A program made the translations under genes and the position numbers. A DNA stretch of 64,000 bases from JAWKRB01 sp041389885 (lineage in GTDB: Bacteria; Myxococcota_A; Polyangia; Polyangiales; Ga0077539). The stretch spans positions 1 through 64,000 of the forward strand of contig JAWKRB010000015.1 of the NCBI GenBank assembly GCA_041389885.1, given 5' to 3'. Below are positions 1-8,377 of this stretch, piece by piece. The stretch's first letter is position 1. Every line of letters begins with the position of its first letter. The notes beneath the pieces were generated by a model. That model did not search any database and was not told where the DNA came from. It was given only the letters and a program-made list of their open reading frames with translations.

Positions 1-550
1 CCTGCGCGAGCTCGACCAGCGAGAGCCCCGCGAGGATCACGTCGTAGGTCCCGAGCGACTCGTCCCAGCCGTCGGCGCTGAGGTCGCGGGTGAGGGTCTG
101 CACGGTCACCCCCGCGGGCGCGAGGCCCGCAGACTGCGCGCGGATGAAGACCCGCTGAAAGAGCTCCAGCGCGCGGGCGTCGCGGTCCACCGCGGTGATC
201 TCGGCCACCGTGCGCCCCGCAGGGAGCGCGCGCAGGAGCCCCAGCGAGGTCGCGCCCAGCCCCGCGCCCAGGTCGAGGACCTTCAGCGGACGGTCGGGGA
301 GCGCCCCCGCGAAGGAGAGTTCTGACACCGCGCGCTGCACCTTCGGGAGGTCCCGCGGGAGCCAGAACAGCGCCCTCGCCGCGAGCTCATCGGCGGGGGC
401 CAGGACCACGTTTTCGCCGCGATACCGCGCGGAGAGACGCTCGACCATCACCCCCAGGGAGCGCGGGGCGACGGTTCGCCCCAGGGCGCTCTCGAGCACA
501 GACTGCCAGGCGGCTTCGATGGGACTCGGCGCAGGGAATGATCGCTTCAC
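1..550 (-). CDS. Rsm22-like SAM-dependent methyltransferase (3' end off window)
   Basis: The reverse strand is open from a GTG at 550 to the window edge, giving about 183 N-terminal residues; the C-terminus lies outside. A class I SAM-binding motif, VLDLGAGLGATSLGLLRAL, sits near residue 90, followed by an acidic strand end (ITAVDRD) and a second-half motif (YDVILAGLSLVELAQ) typical of Rsm22-type methyltransferases, which are linked to small ribosomal subunit maturation. The N-terminal part before the SAM motif (LARALFWLPRDLPKVQRAVSEL-like helices) also fits that family. A second in-frame GTG lies 18 nt upstream (568), and neither start has a clear Shine-Dalgarno sequence. The gene is divergent from ccmC, with about 60 bp between starts. 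The methyltransferase fold is clear; the Rsm22 assignment is by motif and general resemblance only. Confidence 0.6.
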   Translation of the reverse strand, partial: MKRSFPAPSPIEAAWQSVLESALGRTVAPRSLGVMVERLSARYRGENVVLAPADELAARALFWLPRDLPKVQRAVSELSFAGALPDRPLKVLDLGAGLGATSLGLLRALPAGRTVAEITAVDRDARALELFQRVFIRAQSAGLAPAGVTVQTLTRDLSADGWDESLGTYDVILAGLSLVELAQ

Positions 551-610
551 GACCGAGGGAACTATCACAAGCGATTGCGACCCGCGCGCGATGGAGTAGC
601 TTCGCCGCCC

Positions 611-1315
611 ATGACGCGCCTGCTGCCTGCGCTCGCGCTGATCGCCTTCGCCGCCATCGCCGCCGCCTTCGGCCTCGCGATGGACTACGCCCCCGTGGCG
701 CAGCTCTCGGCCGGGGGCATCACGCAGAAGATCTTCTACTTCCACGTCCCCAGCGCCTACACCATGTACATCGGGGTGACCTGCTGCGTGCTGGGCTCCC
801 TGGGCTACCTGATCACCCGCAGGCCGTCCTACGACGCCTTCGCGCAAGCCGGCGCCGAGCTCGCCGTGCTCTTCGCCACCGTCGTGCTGATCACGGGTCC
901 GCTCTGGGGCCGCAAGGCCTGGGGCGTCTACTGGGTCTGGGACCCGCGGCTCACCACCACCCTCCTCGGCACCCTGATCTTCGTGGGCTACCTCGTGCTC
1001 CACGGCTCCGCGGGCGCGGGCGAGAGCGAGAAGCGCTTCTCCTCGGCCATGGCCGTGATGGGCGCGTGCGTCATGCCCGTGATCCACTACTCCGTGCGGC
1101 TCTGGCGGGGGCAGCACCCCACGGTGATCACCTCCGCGGGCGGCGGGATCTCCCCCGAGATGAAGACCACCCTCGGCGTGTCGTTCCTCGCGTTCACCCT
1201 CCTGGCCGCGGCGCTCGTGTGGCTCCGCACCCGCATCGCCCTGGGCGAAGCGCGCGTCGAGGCCCTGCGCCTCGAGGCCGTCACCCACGGGCTCCTCGCC
1301 GATGAAGAGATCTGA
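611..1315 (+). CDS. ccmC: Cytochrome c maturation protein CcmC (haem handling)
   Basis: Integral inner-membrane protein of 234 aa with about six hydrophobic segments, the usual CcmC length. The tryptophan-rich haem motif is at residues 104-115 (WGVYWVWDPRLT); the RLT ending is typical of CcmC rather than CcsA. Candidate haem-ligand histidines are H45 (in FYFHVPSA) and H169 (in RGQHP). CcmC moves haem to the periplasmic chaperone CcmE during c-type cytochrome maturation. I chose the ATG at 611 because the protein then begins directly with a membrane segment; an upstream in-frame GTG at 575 would add 12 non-hydrophobic residues. The 3' end overlaps the next gene by 14 nt, which indicates a polycistronic unit. 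Other ccm genes are not in the window. Confidence 0.85.
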   Translation: MTRLLPALALIAFAAIAAAFGLAMDYAPVAQLSAGGITQKIFYFHVPSAYTMYIGVTCCVLGSLGYLITRRPSYDAFAQAGAELAVLFATVVLITGPLWGRKAWGVYWVWDPRLTTTLLGTLIFVGYLVLHGSAGAGESEKRFSSAMAVMGACVMPVIHYSVRLWRGQHPTVITSAGGGISPEMKTTLGVSFLAFTLLAAALVWLRTRIALGEARVEALRLEAVTHGLLADEEI

Positions 1316-1622
1316 CATGCGACGCGTGCACCGCTCCCTCCTCGCCCTGACGCTCCTCGCGCTGCCCGCGGCGGCCCTCGCGCAAGACCCGCCCGAGCCG
1401 GCCCCCTCCCGCTCGATGGAGTTTCGCCCCGGCCTCGGAGAAGAGTCGCAAGAGCGCGTCCCCGGCGGGCGCCTCGTGGCGATGGCCTACGGCGCCGCGC
1501 TGCTGGCCCTGGGCGGCTACGTGGCCTTCCTCGGGCGGCGCGCGGCGAAGCTCGACGAGTCGCTCCAGCGCCTCGAAGACGACCTCGCGCGTCGACGAGG
1601 CGACGACGAGGACGCCGCGTGA
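1302..1622 (+). CDS. CcmD-like small membrane protein
   Basis: 106 aa from the ATG at 1302, or 101 aa from the ATG at 1317, which starts directly at a signal peptide (MRRVHRSLLALTLLALPAAALA) and is equally plausible. After a Pro/Glu-rich spacer comes one membrane helix (LVAMAYGAALLALGGYVAFL), then a basic/acidic helix likely to form a coiled coil (KLDESLQRLEDDLARRR). One helix followed by a charged tail is the architecture of the alternative CcmD family found next to ccmC, where CcmD helps release haem-loaded CcmE. The cleavable signal peptide is longer than in classic CcmD. It overlaps ccmC upstream and the 43-aa ORF downstream, so the three are probably co-translated. The assignment rests on topology and position. 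Confidence 0.65.
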   Translation: MKRSDMRRVHRSLLALTLLALPAAALAQDPPEPAPSRSMEFRPGLGEESQERVPGGRLVAMAYGAALLALGGYVAFLGRRAAKLDESLQRLEDDLARRRGDDEDAA

Positions 1623-1750
1623 TCCCCACCGTCGAGCACGTGATCTTCATCCCCGCGACGCTGATGATCGGCGCCTTCGTGGGGTACATGCTCGGCGCCC
1701 GCGCGGTGCGCGACGAGGTGCGCCGCAAGCAGGAAGCGCGGCGAAAATAG
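1619..1750 (+). CDS. 43-aa single-pass membrane protein in the ccm cluster
   Basis: A GTG at 1619 overlaps the upstream TGA by three bases (GTGA), a typical coupling arrangement, and the frame runs to a TAG at 1748-1750. The product has a hydrophobic core (VIFIPATLMIGAFVGYMLG) and a basic/acidic tail (ARAVRDEVRRKQEARRK) ending just before the next gene's start at 1757. The coupled start, tight packing and membrane-plus-charged-tail layout support a real gene. It resembles a truncated CcmD-like protein, so it may be a second small haem-exporter accessory subunit or a scaffold for the membrane protein encoded downstream. I do not recognise a named family. It is short enough that automated gene callers could miss it. 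Confidence 0.6.
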   Translation: MIPTVEHVIFIPATLMIGAFVGYMLGARAVRDEVRRKQEARRK

Positions 1751-1756
1751 CGCCCG

Positions 1757-3259
1757 GTGCAGGCCCTCGCGCTCTACCTCACGGTCCTCGCGCTCTCCAC
1801 CTGCGGGCTGGTCTTCGAGCTCGTCGCGGCCACCACGGCGTCGTACCTCGCGGGCGACTCGGTCACGCGCTTCTCCACCGTCGTCGGCGCGCACCTCTCG
1901 GCCATGGGCGTCGGCGCCTGGCTCACCCGCCACGTCACCGAACAGCCCGGTCGGCGCCTCCTCGACGCGCAGCTCGCCGCCGCCCTCGCCGGGGGCGCGA
2001 CGGCGCCCGCGGTCTTTCTCGCCTACGGCCGCGGCGCGTGGCTCCACGGCGTGCTCTACGTCATGGTGTGCCTCACGGGACTCTTCGTCGGCGCCGAAGT
2101 GCCTCTCCTGCTGCGTGTTCTGCGTCGTCGCATGGACGTGCGCACCCTCCTCGCGCGGGTGCTCAGCGTCGAGTACGCGGGCGCGCTGGTGGGCTCGCTG
2201 CTCTTCGCGCTCCTCGCGCTGCCGCGCATGGGCGCCCTGCGCGCGGGGGTGGCCTTCGGCCTGGGCAACGCGCTCTCGGGCTTCGCCGCGCTCCGCGCCC
2301 TCGGGCCTGACCTCGGCCCCCGCGACGAGGCGCGCAGGCGCATCTACGCGACCACCGCGGCGCTGCTGCTGCTGCTCCTGGGCACCTTTCGGCTGAGCCG
2401 TCAGGCCGACGAGGACGTCTCCCTCGGCCCGGTGCTCTACGCCGAGCAGACGCACTACCAGCGCATCGTGGTCACCCGGCAGCACGGCGGCACCAACCTC
2501 TTTCTCGACGGCAACCTGCAGTTCGCGAGCTGGGACGAGCACCGCTACCACGAGGCCCTCGTGCACCCCGCGATGGCCGCGGCGCCGAGGCGGGCGCGGG
2601 TGATGATCCTCGGCGGCGGAGACGGGCTCGCGGCGCGCGAGGTGCTGCGCTACCCCGAGGTGCGCGCGATCACGCTGGTCGACCTCGACCCGGCGATGAC
2701 CGCCCTCGCGCGGCGCGCGCCCTGGCTCCGCGCGCTGAACCGAAGCTCGATGCACGACCCGCGGGTGCGCGTGGTGAACGACGACGCGATGGTGTGGCTC
2801 GGCCGCGGGCGCGACCTCTACGACGTCGCCGTGGTGGACTTTCCCGACCCCAACAACTTCGCGCTGGGCAAGCTCTACACCCGGCGCTTCTACCAGCTCC
2901 TGCGCGCGCGCCTCACGCCCGACGCGGTGGTGGTGGTGCAGGCCTCGTCGGCCCTCGTCGCGCGGCGGGCGTACTGGTGCGTCGAGCGCACCATGGCCTC
3001 GGCGGGCTTCTCGACGGAGCCGTACCACGCCTTCGTGCCCTCCTTCGGCGAGTGGGGCTACGTGCGCGCGTCGGTGGGTCACCCCCCGCCGCCCCTGGGC
3101 CCGCTCCCTGCGGGGCTGCGCTTCTTGACCGCCGAGGGCTGGCGCGGAATGACCGCGTTCCCCCCCGACATGGACCGCGTCGAGGTGCAGATCAACCGGC
3201 TCAACAACCAGGCCCTCGTGCGCTACTACGAGACTGCCTGGCACCGCTTCACGCAGTAG
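1757..3259 (+). CDS. Membrane-anchored spermidine synthase-like protein
   Basis: 500 aa. The first roughly 210 residues are a string of hydrophobic helices, about seven. The C-terminal half is a spermidine-synthase-type methyltransferase fold. The nucleotide-binding motif ILGGGDGLAAREVL is at about residues 283-296, followed by ITLVDLDPAM. The active-site loop at about 358-366 reads VVDFPDPNN, where the family usually has D(S/F)xDP. The upstream YQRIVV and HEALVHP blocks also match SpeE-type enzymes, which transfer aminopropyl from decarboxylated SAM to putrescine. Membrane-fused members are widespread and their substrates are mostly unknown, so polyamine synthesis is not proven here. The GTG start lies 6 nt after the 43-aa ORF, suggesting one transcript with the ccm genes. 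An inverted-repeat element starts immediately after the stop. Confidence 0.75.
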   Translation: MQALALYLTVLALSTCGLVFELVAATTASYLAGDSVTRFSTVVGAHLSAMGVGAWLTRHVTEQPGRRLLDAQLAAALAGGATAPAVFLAYGRGAWLHGVLYVMVCLTGLFVGAEVPLLLRVLRRRMDVRTLLARVLSVEYAGALVGSLLFALLALPRMGALRAGVAFGLGNALSGFAALRALGPDLGPRDEARRRIYATTAALLLLLLGTFRLSRQADEDVSLGPVLYAEQTHYQRIVVTRQHGGTNLFLDGNLQFASWDEHRYHEALVHPAMAAAPRRARVMILGGGDGLAAREVLRYPEVRAITLVDLDPAMTALARRAPWLRALNRSSMHDPRVRVVNDDAMVWLGRGRDLYDVAVVDFPDPNNFALGKLYTRRFYQLLRARLTPDAVVVVQASSALVARRAYWCVERTMASAGFSTEPYHAFVPSFGEWGYVRASVGHPPPPLGPLPAGLRFLTAEGWRGMTAFPPDMDRVEVQINRLNNQALVRYYETAWHRFTQ

Positions 3260-3260
3260 C

Positions 3261-3768
3261 TCCGCGCGACCGACGCACCCACATCCCGCGCTGCCGCGCA
3301 CCCCTTCTCCCGCCTCGCTGCGTTCGACACACACGTCAGGAATCCGCTTGAAAACAAGCGTGATGCGCCTCTGGTCGGTCCGCGCCGCCGCTCGTCCCTT
3401 CGACCCGACGCGGGGCCCCTCCACCCCCGCCCCCTCCTCCATGGGCTTCGCCGATGGAGGAGGGGCTGAGACACAAGGGATGGCAGGCACATCCGCGCGG
3501 TCTCAGGCCATGTGACGCATCCCAAGGGCAGTTCGACGCGGAGCATCCACCCGAAGGACGCAGCCCCTCCTCCATCGGCGAAGCCCATGGAGGAGGGGGC
3601 GGGGGTGGAGGGGACCCACGCTGGGTCGAAGGGACGAGGGACGGCGCGGACCGACCAGAGGCGCATCACACTTGTTTTCAAGCGGATTCCTGACTTATGT
3701 GTCGAACGCAGCGCCTCGGGAGAAGGGGTGCGCGGCAGCGCGGGATGTGGGCCCGTCTGTCGCGCTGA
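3261..3768. repeat. 508-bp palindromic element: two 208-bp inverted arms around 92 bp
   Basis: The left arm (3261-3468) and the reverse complement of the right arm (3561-3768) align end to end without gaps; I count about 16 mismatches, roughly 92% identity. Both arms contain the same blocks, such as GGAATCCGCTTGAAAACAAG and CCACATCCCGCGCTGCCGCG. Each arm also carries its own small hairpin (CCCTCCTCCAT, 11-nt loop, ATGGAGGAGGG), at about 3430-3466 and 3563-3599. The open frames here read almost the same on both strands, as expected from the symmetry, and are not genes. The element begins one base after the upstream stop codon. It could be a miniature inverted-repeat element, a large REP-type repeat or a structured RNA. 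No transposase is nearby. Confidence 0.85.
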
Positions 3769-3960
3769 CCCCTTCAAATCCCTTGTGGAAAGGTACTAGA
3801 GCGCCGTCCGGAGAGTCTCACGTCGCCGGGCTTCCGATCCGCGTCGCCTCGCTGCGTTGCGGTGTCTCGACGGGCGTACAGCCGGCCTTCGCCCCCGCGC
3901 ATGGCGACGCTTGCGTCTCGTTGCGCAGCTCGGTCCGACGTTCCGGTCGGCGCTCCAGGC
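3769..3960. other. Gene-free spacer after the inverted repeat
   Basis: 192 bp between the palindromic element and the TolC-like gene's stop codon. The sequence is lower in codon-like periodicity than its surroundings. It holds a small dyad near 3930-3950 (GGTCCGACGTTCCGGTCGG). This is the 3' side of the efflux operon, so transcription termination is expected here, but I see no hairpin followed by a T-tract. No gene can be supported. Confidence 0.4.
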
Positions 3961-5220
3961 TCACGGGAAGCGCCCCGCCGCGATGAGCACGTCGAGGCGT
4001 GACTGCCGCGCGTCGTCGACGGCCATGTTCGCCGTCGCCCGCGCGTCGCGCTCCCTGCGCCGCGCGTCGATGAGCTCGAGGTTGCCCGTCGCGCCCGCGC
4101 GCCACGCCTCTTCGGCGAGCGACGCCGCCTCCGCCGCCAGCGACGCCGCCTCCGCCGCGGCCTCGGCGCGCACGTCGGCGAGGCGCACCGACTCGGCCGC
4201 CGCGCGCACCTCCGACCGCGCTTGCCGCAGCGCCGCCGCGAGCTGCGCGCGGGCGTCGTCCCGCTGCGCGCGGCGCTCGGCCGCGGCGCCGTAGCGCGCG
4301 CCTCCGTCGAAGATCACCCAGGTGAGCACCGCCTGCGCCTGCCACCCCACGAGCGGCTGCGTGAGCGACGGAGGGTTCTGATAGAAGGGCTGAAAGACGG
4401 CGCCGAGGGAGGGGAGAAAGTCGGTCCACGACTCGCGGGTCGCGCGCTCGGCGCCCTGTGCGCGGGCCTCGAGGGCGCGGAGGTCGGCGCGCCTGCGCAC
4501 CTCGGCCTCGGCGGCGCGGAGGTCGGGGGGCGCCTCGGGGGCGATGTCGTCCACCGCGTCGAGGGGCCCGTCTTCGCCCGCGAGCACCCCGAGCGACTCC
4601 TGCGAGCGCGCGAGGGCCGCGCGCTGCGCCGCGAGGTTCATGCGCACGGCGGCCACGTCCTGCGCGGCGCGCACGGCGTCGAGGCGGTTGCCCACGCCCG
4701 CGCGCAGGCGCTCGTCGGCGAAGTCGCGGTGCGCCTCGGCGTTCGCGAGGGCGCGCTCCGAGGTCGCCACGACGCGGTGCTGCGACGACACCGTGAGCCA
4801 CGCGCGCGCCGCGGCCACCGAGACCGCGCGGCGCGCCTCCGCCTGCGAGGCGCGGGCGAGGTCGACGGCGTCTTCGGCGCGGTGCAGCCCCGACCAGGCG
4901 CGGGCGTTGTACAGCGGCACGAAGAGCTGCAGGTTGCCCGAGAGCTGGTCGCCGCCCAGGATCACCCGGTCGTTGAGCCGCCGGTCGTCGTCGAGGCGGG
5001 TGTACGTCGCGTTGAGGGTCAGCGTCGGGATCAGCAGCGCCCGCGACTGCACCACCATCGCCGTCGCGCGGGTCACGGCCGCGCGGGCGGCGCTCACCGT
5101 GGGGTGCGTCTCGGCCGCGCGGCGCACGGCGTCGGCGAAGGAGACCCGCGGCGGATCGGCCCGCGCGGCGCTCGCCATCACGAGCACGATCGCCGTGTGC
5201 AGCAAGGAGTTACGCGTCAT
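3961..5220 (-). CDS. TolC-family outer-membrane efflux protein
   Basis: 419 aa with an N-terminal signal peptide (hydrophobic IVLVMASAARA, cleavage near residue 22). The mature part has two internally similar halves rich in Ala/Arg/Glu helices, which form the long periplasmic coiled coil of TolC proteins. Each half carries a strand-forming segment with aromatic residues (LTLNATYTRL near residue 70; LGAVFQPFY and VLTWVIFDGG near residues 275-310). It forms the outer-membrane exit duct for the RND pump encoded just upstream. Its ATG overlaps the end of the pump gene by 11 nt, so the two are translationally coupled. It is the last gene of the adaptor-pump-duct operon. Confidence 0.88.
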   Translation of the reverse strand: MTRNSLLHTAIVLVMASAARADPPRVSFADAVRRAAETHPTVSAARAAVTRATAMVVQSRALLIPTLTLNATYTRLDDDRRLNDRVILGGDQLSGNLQLFVPLYNARAWSGLHRAEDAVDLARASQAEARRAVSVAAARAWLTVSSQHRVVATSERALANAEAHRDFADERLRAGVGNRLDAVRAAQDVAAVRMNLAAQRAALARSQESLGVLAGEDGPLDAVDDIAPEAPPDLRAAEAEVRRRADLRALEARAQGAERATRESWTDFLPSLGAVFQPFYQNPPSLTQPLVGWQAQAVLTWVIFDGGARYGAAAERRAQRDDARAQLAAALRQARSEVRAAAESVRLADVRAEAAAEAASLAAEAASLAEEAWRAGATGNLELIDARRRERDARATANMAVDDARQSRLDVLIAAGRFP

Positions 5221-8200
5221 CGTCGAGGTCGGCGAGGGGCGGTGCGCGCCGCGCGAAGCGGTCGAGGGCGGTGTACACCGCCGGGACCAGAAAGAGCGTG
5301 AAGAAGGTCGAGGCGGTGAGCCCGCCGATGACCGCGCGGGCCAGGGGGAGGTTGGTCTCGCTCCCCTCGGCGAGGCCCAGGGCCATGGGCAAGAGGCCCA
5401 GCACCGTCGCGAGGGTGGTCATCAGGATCGGCCGGAGCCGCGTGCGCCCGGCCTCGACGGTGGCCTCGACGAGGTCGGCGCCGCGGCGGCGGAGCACGTT
5501 GGCGAAGTCGACGAGGAGCACGCCGTTCGACACCACGATGCCCACCATCATGATCACCCCCATGAAGCTGTTGACGCTCAGCGAGGTGCCCGTGAGGTAG
5601 AGCGCCGCGAGCACGCCGGAGATCCCCAGGGGCACGCTGAACATGATCACCAGGGGATCGACCAGCGAGCGAAACTGCGACGCGAGGACCATGTACACCA
5701 GCGCCAGCGCGAGGAGCGCGGCGAGGCCGAGGCCCGAGAAGGCCTGGCGCTGCGCCTCGATCTGCCCGCCCACGCGCGCGGTGAAGCCGTCGGGGGGAGG
5801 GGTGTCGCGCACGGCGGCGTCGACGGCGGCGGCGGCGGCGGCGAGGTCGCGCCCCGGCGCGAGGTTGGCGGTGACGTCCACCACGCGCTGCATGTACTTG
5901 CGCGCCATCTGCACGGGGCCCGCGCGGCGCTCGACGCGGGCGACGGAGGCGAGGGGCACGAGCCCGCCCGCGGGGGCGCGCACGAAGAGCTCGTCGAGGT
6001 CGCGCAGCTCGTCGCGAAAGGGGTTCGCGAGGCGCACCGAGACGTCGTACTCGTTGCCGGTCTCGGGGTCGGTGAAGGGCGAGGGCCCGACGGCCTCGCT
6101 CCCCGTGAGGCTCACGAGCACGGTCTGCGCGACGCGCTGGGTGGTGATCCCGAGGGCGCCGGCCTTCTCGCGGTCGACGGTGACGTGCAGCTCGGGGTAG
6201 TTGTCCTCGCGGCCCACCTGCACGTCGGTGAGCACGGGCGCGCCGTCGGGCCCGCGCGCCTGCCGCAGCGCCGCGGCGAGGCGCCGCGCGTAGGCGCCGC
6301 CGGCCTCGAGGTCGTAGCCCAGCACCTCGACGTCGACCGGCGCGGGCGCGCCGAAGTTCAAGATGCGCTTCACGATCCCGCCGGTGCGGTAGAAGGTCTG
6401 CACGCCGGGGAGCGCGTCGCGCAGGGCCGCGCGCAGCCTCGCGGCGGCGGCGGTGTCGCTGATCGCGCGCTCGGGGGCGGGGCGGAGGTTCACCTGGAGG
6501 TTGCCCACGTGCGGCCCGCTGTTGGGCGAGAAGAGCGCGGTGCGCCCGTTGGGGATGCCCGAGTCGTCGATCATCACCCGCGCGAGGGGCCCGCGCGCGT
6601 CGCGGAGCGTGCGGCGCACGGCGTCTTCGATGCGCGCGCCCACCTGCTCGGTGCGCTCCACGCGGGTGCCGATGGGGGTCATGTAGACCACCGAGAACTG
6701 CGACTCGTCGCTCTCGGGAAAGAATTCCTGGCCGATGCGGGGGTAGAGCAGCAGCGAGGCGCCGAAGAGCCCGAGGATGCCCAGCACGGTCACCGCGCGG
6801 TGCCGCAGCACCACCCGCAGCGCCCGCGCGTAGAGGGCGTCGAGGGCGTCGAGGCGCGCGATCACCCAGCGGGAGAAGGCGTTGGGACGCTGGGCCCCCG
6901 CGGGCAGGAGGTAGAGGCACAGCAGCGGGGTGACCGTGCGCGAGACGAAGAAGCTCATGACCAGCGCGAAGGCGATGGTGAGCGCGAGGGGCACGAAGAG
7001 GTTGCGCGCGACGCCCGTGAGGAACAGCACCGGCAGGAACACCACGATGGTGGTGATGGTGCTCACGAGGATCGGCATCGCGACCTCCTGCGCCGCGTCG
7101 AGCACGGCGCGCACGCGGTCGGCGTTGCGCTCGAGGTGCCGGTGGATGTTCTCGAGCTCGACGATGGAGTCGTCGACGAGACGTCCCACGCCCAGGGCGA
7201 GGCCGCCGAGGGTGAACACGTTGAGGGTCTGCCCGCCGCCGTAGAGCAGCACGAAGGTCGCGACGATCGAGAGCGGGATCGCCACCCCCACGATCGCCGT
7301 CGCCCGCACGCTCAGCAGGAACACCAGGATCACCGCCACGGCCAGCGCGCCCCCCTGCAGCGCCTCGTGCTTGAGCGCCTGCACCGCCGCGCGGATGTAC
7401 CGGGACTGGTCGAAGCTGATCACCACCCGCGCCGAGTCGGGCACGCCGCGGAGGTTCGAGATTCGCTCGCGCAGCGCGTCGACCACGGCGATGGTGTTCG
7501 CGCCGGGCTGCTTCACCACGCGGAGGTACACCCCCCGACGGCCGTTGATCCGCACGATGTCGGGCTGGTCGGCGACGCCGTCGACCACCTCGGCGACGTC
7601 GCGGAGCCGCACCGGGTTGTCTCCCGCGCGCGCCTGCGGGAGCACCAGCCCGCCCAGCTCCGAGGGCCGCTGCACCTGGGTGTTGGTGAAGACGTTGTAG
7701 TCCCGGTCGCCCGCGCGGAGGTTGCCGCTGGGGAGCATGAGGTTGCCCGCGCGCACCGCGTCGACCACGTCGAGGATGCCTAAACCCCGAGTGCGCAGGG
7801 CGTCACGGTGCACCCTGACGCCGATCTCGCGGGTGGTCCCGCCGCCGACGGTGGCGCTGGCGACGCCGGGGATGCGCTCGAGCTGCGGCTCGATGACGTT
7901 GTACGCGAGGTCGTAGAGACGTCGCTCGTCCATGCCGTCGGCGCTCACGGTCACCTGCGCCACGGGGATGTTGGTGACGTCGAACTTCAGGATGAAGGGC
8001 TGCGCGACCCCCGTGGGGAGGGAGTTCAAGATCTGCGACACGCGCTGCGAGACCTCGAACTGCGCGTTGTCGAGGTCGGTGCCGAAGGCGAACCACACGC
8101 TCACCACCGAGACGCCCTGCTTCGACGTGCTCTCGACGCGGTCGACGCCGGGCGCGGCCGAGACCGCGCGCTCGACGGGCATGGTGATCGAGCGCTCGAT

Positions 8201-8374
8201 GTCGGCGGGGCCCGCGCCCGAGTAGAAGGTCGCGACGCGAATGACCGGGAGGTTGATCTCGGGGAAGAGGTCCACCGGCAGGCGCCCGAGCGACACCAGG
8301 CCCAGCACCAACACCATCAGCGAGAGCATCAGGATCAGCACCGGGTTGCGCAGCGCGAGGCGCGTGAGCCACAT
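5210..8374 (-). CDS. RND-family efflux pump inner-membrane subunit (AcrB/HAE-1 type)
   Basis: 1054 aa, the normal size for RND drug pumps. It starts with the family hallmark of a cytoplasmic amphipathic piece and TM1 (LTRLALRNPVLILMLSLMVL), then FPEINLPVIRV. The proton-relay aspartate pair of TM4 is present in LALGVGRLVDDSIVELENIH. Two large periplasmic loops (roughly residues 35-335 and 560-860) and twelve expected helices fit. In TM10 the AcrB lysine is replaced: the sequence reads GIVVSNGVLLVDFAN instead of the SAKN motif, so the relay is not canonical HAE-1. The ATG lies 3 nt after the adaptor gene's stop, and the stop overlaps tolC. It probably exports hydrophobic compounds or lipids to the outside through the TolC-like duct. 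The substrate cannot be read from the sequence. Confidence 0.92.
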   Translation of the reverse strand: MWLTRLALRNPVLILMLSLMVLVLGLVSLGRLPVDLFPEINLPVIRVATFYSGAGPADIERSITMPVERAVSAAPGVDRVESTSKQGVSVVSVWFAFGTDLDNAQFEVSQRVSQILNSLPTGVAQPFILKFDVTNIPVAQVTVSADGMDERRLYDLAYNVIEPQLERIPGVASATVGGGTTREIGVRVHRDALRTRGLGILDVVDAVRAGNLMLPSGNLRAGDRDYNVFTNTQVQRPSELGGLVLPQARAGDNPVRLRDVAEVVDGVADQPDIVRINGRRGVYLRVVKQPGANTIAVVDALRERISNLRGVPDSARVVISFDQSRYIRAAVQALKHEALQGGALAVAVILVFLLSVRATAIVGVAIPLSIVATFVLLYGGGQTLNVFTLGGLALGVGRLVDDSIVELENIHRHLERNADRVRAVLDAAQEVAMPILVSTITTIVVFLPVLFLTGVARNLFVPLALTIAFALVMSFFVSRTVTPLLCLYLLPAGAQRPNAFSRWVIARLDALDALYARALRVVLRHRAVTVLGILGLFGASLLLYPRIGQEFFPESDESQFSVVYMTPIGTRVERTEQVGARIEDAVRRTLRDARGPLARVMIDDSGIPNGRTALFSPNSGPHVGNLQVNLRPAPERAISDTAAAARLRAALRDALPGVQTFYRTGGIVKRILNFGAPAPVDVEVLGYDLEAGGAYARRLAAALRQARGPDGAPVLTDVQVGREDNYPELHVTVDREKAGALGITTQRVAQTVLVSLTGSEAVGPSPFTDPETGNEYDVSVRLANPFRDELRDLDELFVRAPAGGLVPLASVARVERRAGPVQMARKYMQRVVDVTANLAPGRDLAAAAAAVDAAVRDTPPPDGFTARVGGQIEAQRQAFSGLGLAALLALALVYMVLASQFRSLVDPLVIMFSVPLGISGVLAALYLTGTSLSVNSFMGVIMMVGIVVSNGVLLVDFANVLRRRGADLVEATVEAGRTRLRPILMTTLATVLGLLPMALGLAEGSETNLPLARAVIGGLTASTFFTLFLVPAVYTALDRFARRAPPLADLDDDA

Positions 8375-8377
8375 CGC

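Noticed and set aside
3336..3693. Glycine-rich open frames on both strands within the inverted repeat
   Set aside because: The two frames are mirror images caused by the palindrome and have no ribosome site or domain.
4544..7783. A 1079-codon plus-strand open frame across the efflux operon
   Set aside because: It lies antisense to the TolC and RND genes, which have strong family motifs; long antisense frames are common at this GC content.
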